Part shown: positions 4,338 to 5,974 of the stretch, in pieces
Layout: each line of letters opens with the position of its first letter
Numbering within the stretch: position 1 is the first letter of the stretch
Assembly (NCBI GenBank): GCA_030526765.1
Contig: JAUNCB010000081.1
Span: forward strand, 1 to 5,974
Length of the DNA: 5,974 bases
Reading direction: 5' to 3'
DNA from: Bacillota bacterium
GTDB lineage: Bacteria; Bacillota; Clostridia; Lachnospirales; Anaerotignaceae
Position numbers and translations under genes: made by a program
The notes under the pieces: generated by a model
What the model saw: the letters and a program-made list of their open reading frames with translations, nothing else
Databases searched by the model: none
Told to the model about the DNA's origin: nothing

Positions 4338-5974
4338 TTAATAAATGCTGTCGCCCTCTTTGATATTTTTCGCATCGGAAACGATGGTGTCAAAGGGCTG
4401 CAGACCGACGATGGTGCCTGCCTTTACGATGGCATATTCCTGATTCTGCTCCAGAATATCGATCACCACAAAATCTGCCACGGAGCTGTTTGCCACATAG
4501 ACCCCTGCATGGGGAGAAAGCTCGGAAAGCACATGATTTCCTGCATTGGCTCCCGTTCCCTTGACGATAACATCTCCCATTTTGAGGGTGCCGTCATTGC
4601 CTTCGATATAGACTGCTTCATCATCGCTGGTGATGATGGAAAGATCCACAAACTGGGTCTTTTCTCCGTCCACCTTCAGCACGCCGTCCTTACCCATGCT
4701 TTCTGTCAGGCAGGCTCTGGGAATGCGAAGGAGGGATTTTTCCACGATGGCGCCGTTGGGGATCTTCAGCCCCTCCTGCACAGCCCCCTCCAGACTGAAG
4801 GAGACCATTCTGTCCTCCATGAAGGCTTCCATATGCTCATAGGTGGAAAAAACCACCTTTGTTTCCTTTTCCCCCAACTCCAGGCTTCTGACGAGCCCTT
4901 CGATCTCAACCGTGCCGTCCTCCGTCAGCAGATTTAAGCCCCTTCTGTCGCCCGCTGCCCATGTGGCAGTTTCCGTATTGGGCAGATAGGCAACGATAGA
5001 CCATTCGTTGCTTTCCACCACCTTAAAGACAGGGTCGCCCTCATTGACTCCCTTTGCCTTGGAGATATACTGGGTTTTGGCACTGCCGATCTCTTTTTTC
5101 GTTACATCCTTCGCCATATCGGGATGATACTGCTCCTCCAGTCCGTCATAGCTGAGGCAGAGGATGCCTGCCGCCGATGCCGTCATGGCACTCTGGCTCT
5201 GGGCAAGCTGCTTTTCAAAGGTGTTTTTTTCCTCCGTCAGCTGAGAAAGGCTTTCCACATTTTCCGTCAGCCAGATTTCGTTCCGCTGATCCATGAAGGA
5301 TTCCACCTGACTTTTCATGGTGTACATATAGGAAAGATTTTCCTGCATGGAGCGGCCTGCATAAGCCTCCACCGTGCGGCTCACATTATTCTCCAGTCTT
5401 GCAATATCCTCGGAAAAGGCAGAAAGGTCTGTTCTGGTTTTCTGGCTTTTGAGAATATCCTGATCGATCTGATCCAGACGCTTCTCCAGCTTTTCCGTTG
5501 TGCCTGTTTCCTTCACCACGCAGACCACTGCATTTTTGGAGACATAATCCCCCTGCGAATACTGATAAAAGGGCTGGCCTGTGCGGCTGCTGTTTACCAC
5601 ATATTCCTTTCGGAGGATGAGCCCGTCATAAATCTGGGGCGTATCAATGGTGCCGTAGGCAACGGTTTCCACATCCACATCCGTGCGCTTGGAAACCAGA
5701 AGGAAGAGCTGACCGAACAGATACACGGCAATGATGGCAAACACGATCAGCGGCAGGAGCATATTGCCTGTCCGTTTTTTCCCTGCACTGACCCTGAGCT
5801 GCTCCTCCACCGCATTGCGCCCGATGGTATGGTCAAAATGATAGGCGGCATTACGCTCCTGCCTTGCCGCTTCCTCCTGCTGGCGCTTCAGCCGTTCCTG
5901 CTGCAGACTATATACATTATCCTTTGTGGGAAACCGCCCCTGAGGCTGCTGCGGCGGCTGGGGCTGCGGCTGCT
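4338..5974 (-). CDS. HlyD-like membrane-anchored adaptor protein, N-terminus beyond the window
   Basis: Single-pass envelope protein with the build of membrane fusion / periplasmic adaptor proteins. The visible part is 544 codons and remains open at the right edge; numbering starts at codon 5970-5972. Residues 1-11 are a Pro/Gln repeat (QPQPQPPQQPQ) and 20-45 a charged Gln/Glu/Arg helix, followed by basic residues (GKKRTG) and one membrane helix (about 71-93), giving a cytoplasmic N-terminus. Outside are a first lipoyl-like half (about 114-155, with QGDYV), a long coiled-coil hairpin (about 156-260), a second half (about 265-325, with NEGDPVFKVV) and beta-rich domains including IPNGAIVEKS (404-413). 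The tail has GLQPFDTIVSDA and ends EGDSIY. A GTG at 5808-5810 could be mistaken for a start, but it has no ribosome site and would cut coding sequence. No ABC or RND transporter partner is visible. Similar proteins are found beside yggS/sepF in other clostridia, from memory; function unknown. Confidence 0.82.
   Translation of the reverse strand, partial: QPQPQPPQQPQGRFPTKDNVYSLQQERLKRQQEEAARQERNAAYHFDHTIGRNAVEEQLRVSAGKKRTGNMLLPLIVFAIIAVYLFGQLFLLVSKRTDVDVETVAYGTIDTPQIYDGLILRKEYVVNSSRTGQPFYQYSQGDYVSKNAVVCVVKETGTTEKLEKRLDQIDQDILKSQKTRTDLSAFSEDIARLENNVSRTVEAYAGRSMQENLSYMYTMKSQVESFMDQRNEIWLTENVESLSQLTEEKNTFEKQLAQSQSAMTASAAGILCLSYDGLEEQYHPDMAKDVTKKEIGSAKTQYISKAKGVNEGDPVFKVVESNEWSIVAYLPNTETATWAAGDRRGLNLLTEDGTVEIEGLVRSLELGEKETKVVFSTYEHMEAFMEDRMVSFSLEGAVQEGLKIPNGAIVEKSLLRIPRACLTESMGKDGVLKVDGEKTQFVDLSIITSDDEAVYIEGNDGTLKMGDVIVKGTGANAGNHVLSELSPHAGVYVANSSVADFVVIDILEQNQEYAIVKAGTIVGLQPFDTIVSDAKNIKEGDSIY

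Noticed and set aside
4509..4937. 142-codon plus-strand frame and a shorter one nearby
   Set aside because: Both are antisense to the HlyD-like gene, which is continuous and has coherent domain structure.
5808..5810. GTG as the start of the HlyD-like protein
   Set aside because: There is no Shine-Dalgarno sequence, and the same frame continues upstream with coherent coding sequence to the window edge, so this codon is read as an internal valine.

Overview
All supported genes lie on the minus strand and read from right to left. The set and order match the division-associated cluster of Gram-positive bacteria. The proteins, the strong AGGAGG-type ribosome binding sites and the moderate GC content point to an anaerobic low-GC-lineage Firmicute, probably class Clostridia. 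I cannot name the genus from the sequence.

In transcription order, the window holds: a large membrane-anchored HlyD-like adaptor protein, cut by the right edge (4338 to past 5974); a YggS/YlmE PLP-binding protein (3565-4284); SepF (3013-3534); YlmG/YggT (2718-2999); YlmH, an S4-domain RNA-binding protein (1925-2713); DivIVA (1408-1896); LspA, signal peptidase II (796-1278); and an RluD-type pseudouridine synthase, cut by the left edge (1-799). Most gaps are 4 to 53 nt, and lspA and rluD overlap as ATGA, so this is probably one operon or two tightly linked ones. The only longer gap is the 129 nt between divIVA and lspA, which contains two RNA hairpins. No stretch above 300 bases lacks a gene.

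The middle block (yggS-sepF-ylmG-ylmH-divIVA) corresponds to ylmE-sepF-ylmG-ylmH-divIVA of Bacillus subtilis. SepF tethers FtsZ to the membrane, DivIVA marks curved membrane at poles and septa, and YlmG is a small membrane protein of the same neighbourhood. YlmH is an S4 protein linked to ribosome quality control. LspA and RluD follow as in Bacillus, but ileS and its neighbour, which sit between divIVA and lspA there, are absent here. Upstream, the HlyD-like protein occupies the place next to yggS.

The window is largely ordinary core genome. I see no mobile element, CRISPR array, tRNA or rRNA. The points most worth a second look are the HlyD-like envelope protein with a Pro/Gln-rich cytoplasmic tail that runs off the window, the DivIVA membrane-binding loop lacking the Phe-Arg pair known from B. 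subtilis, and the hairpin pair between divIVA and lspA.
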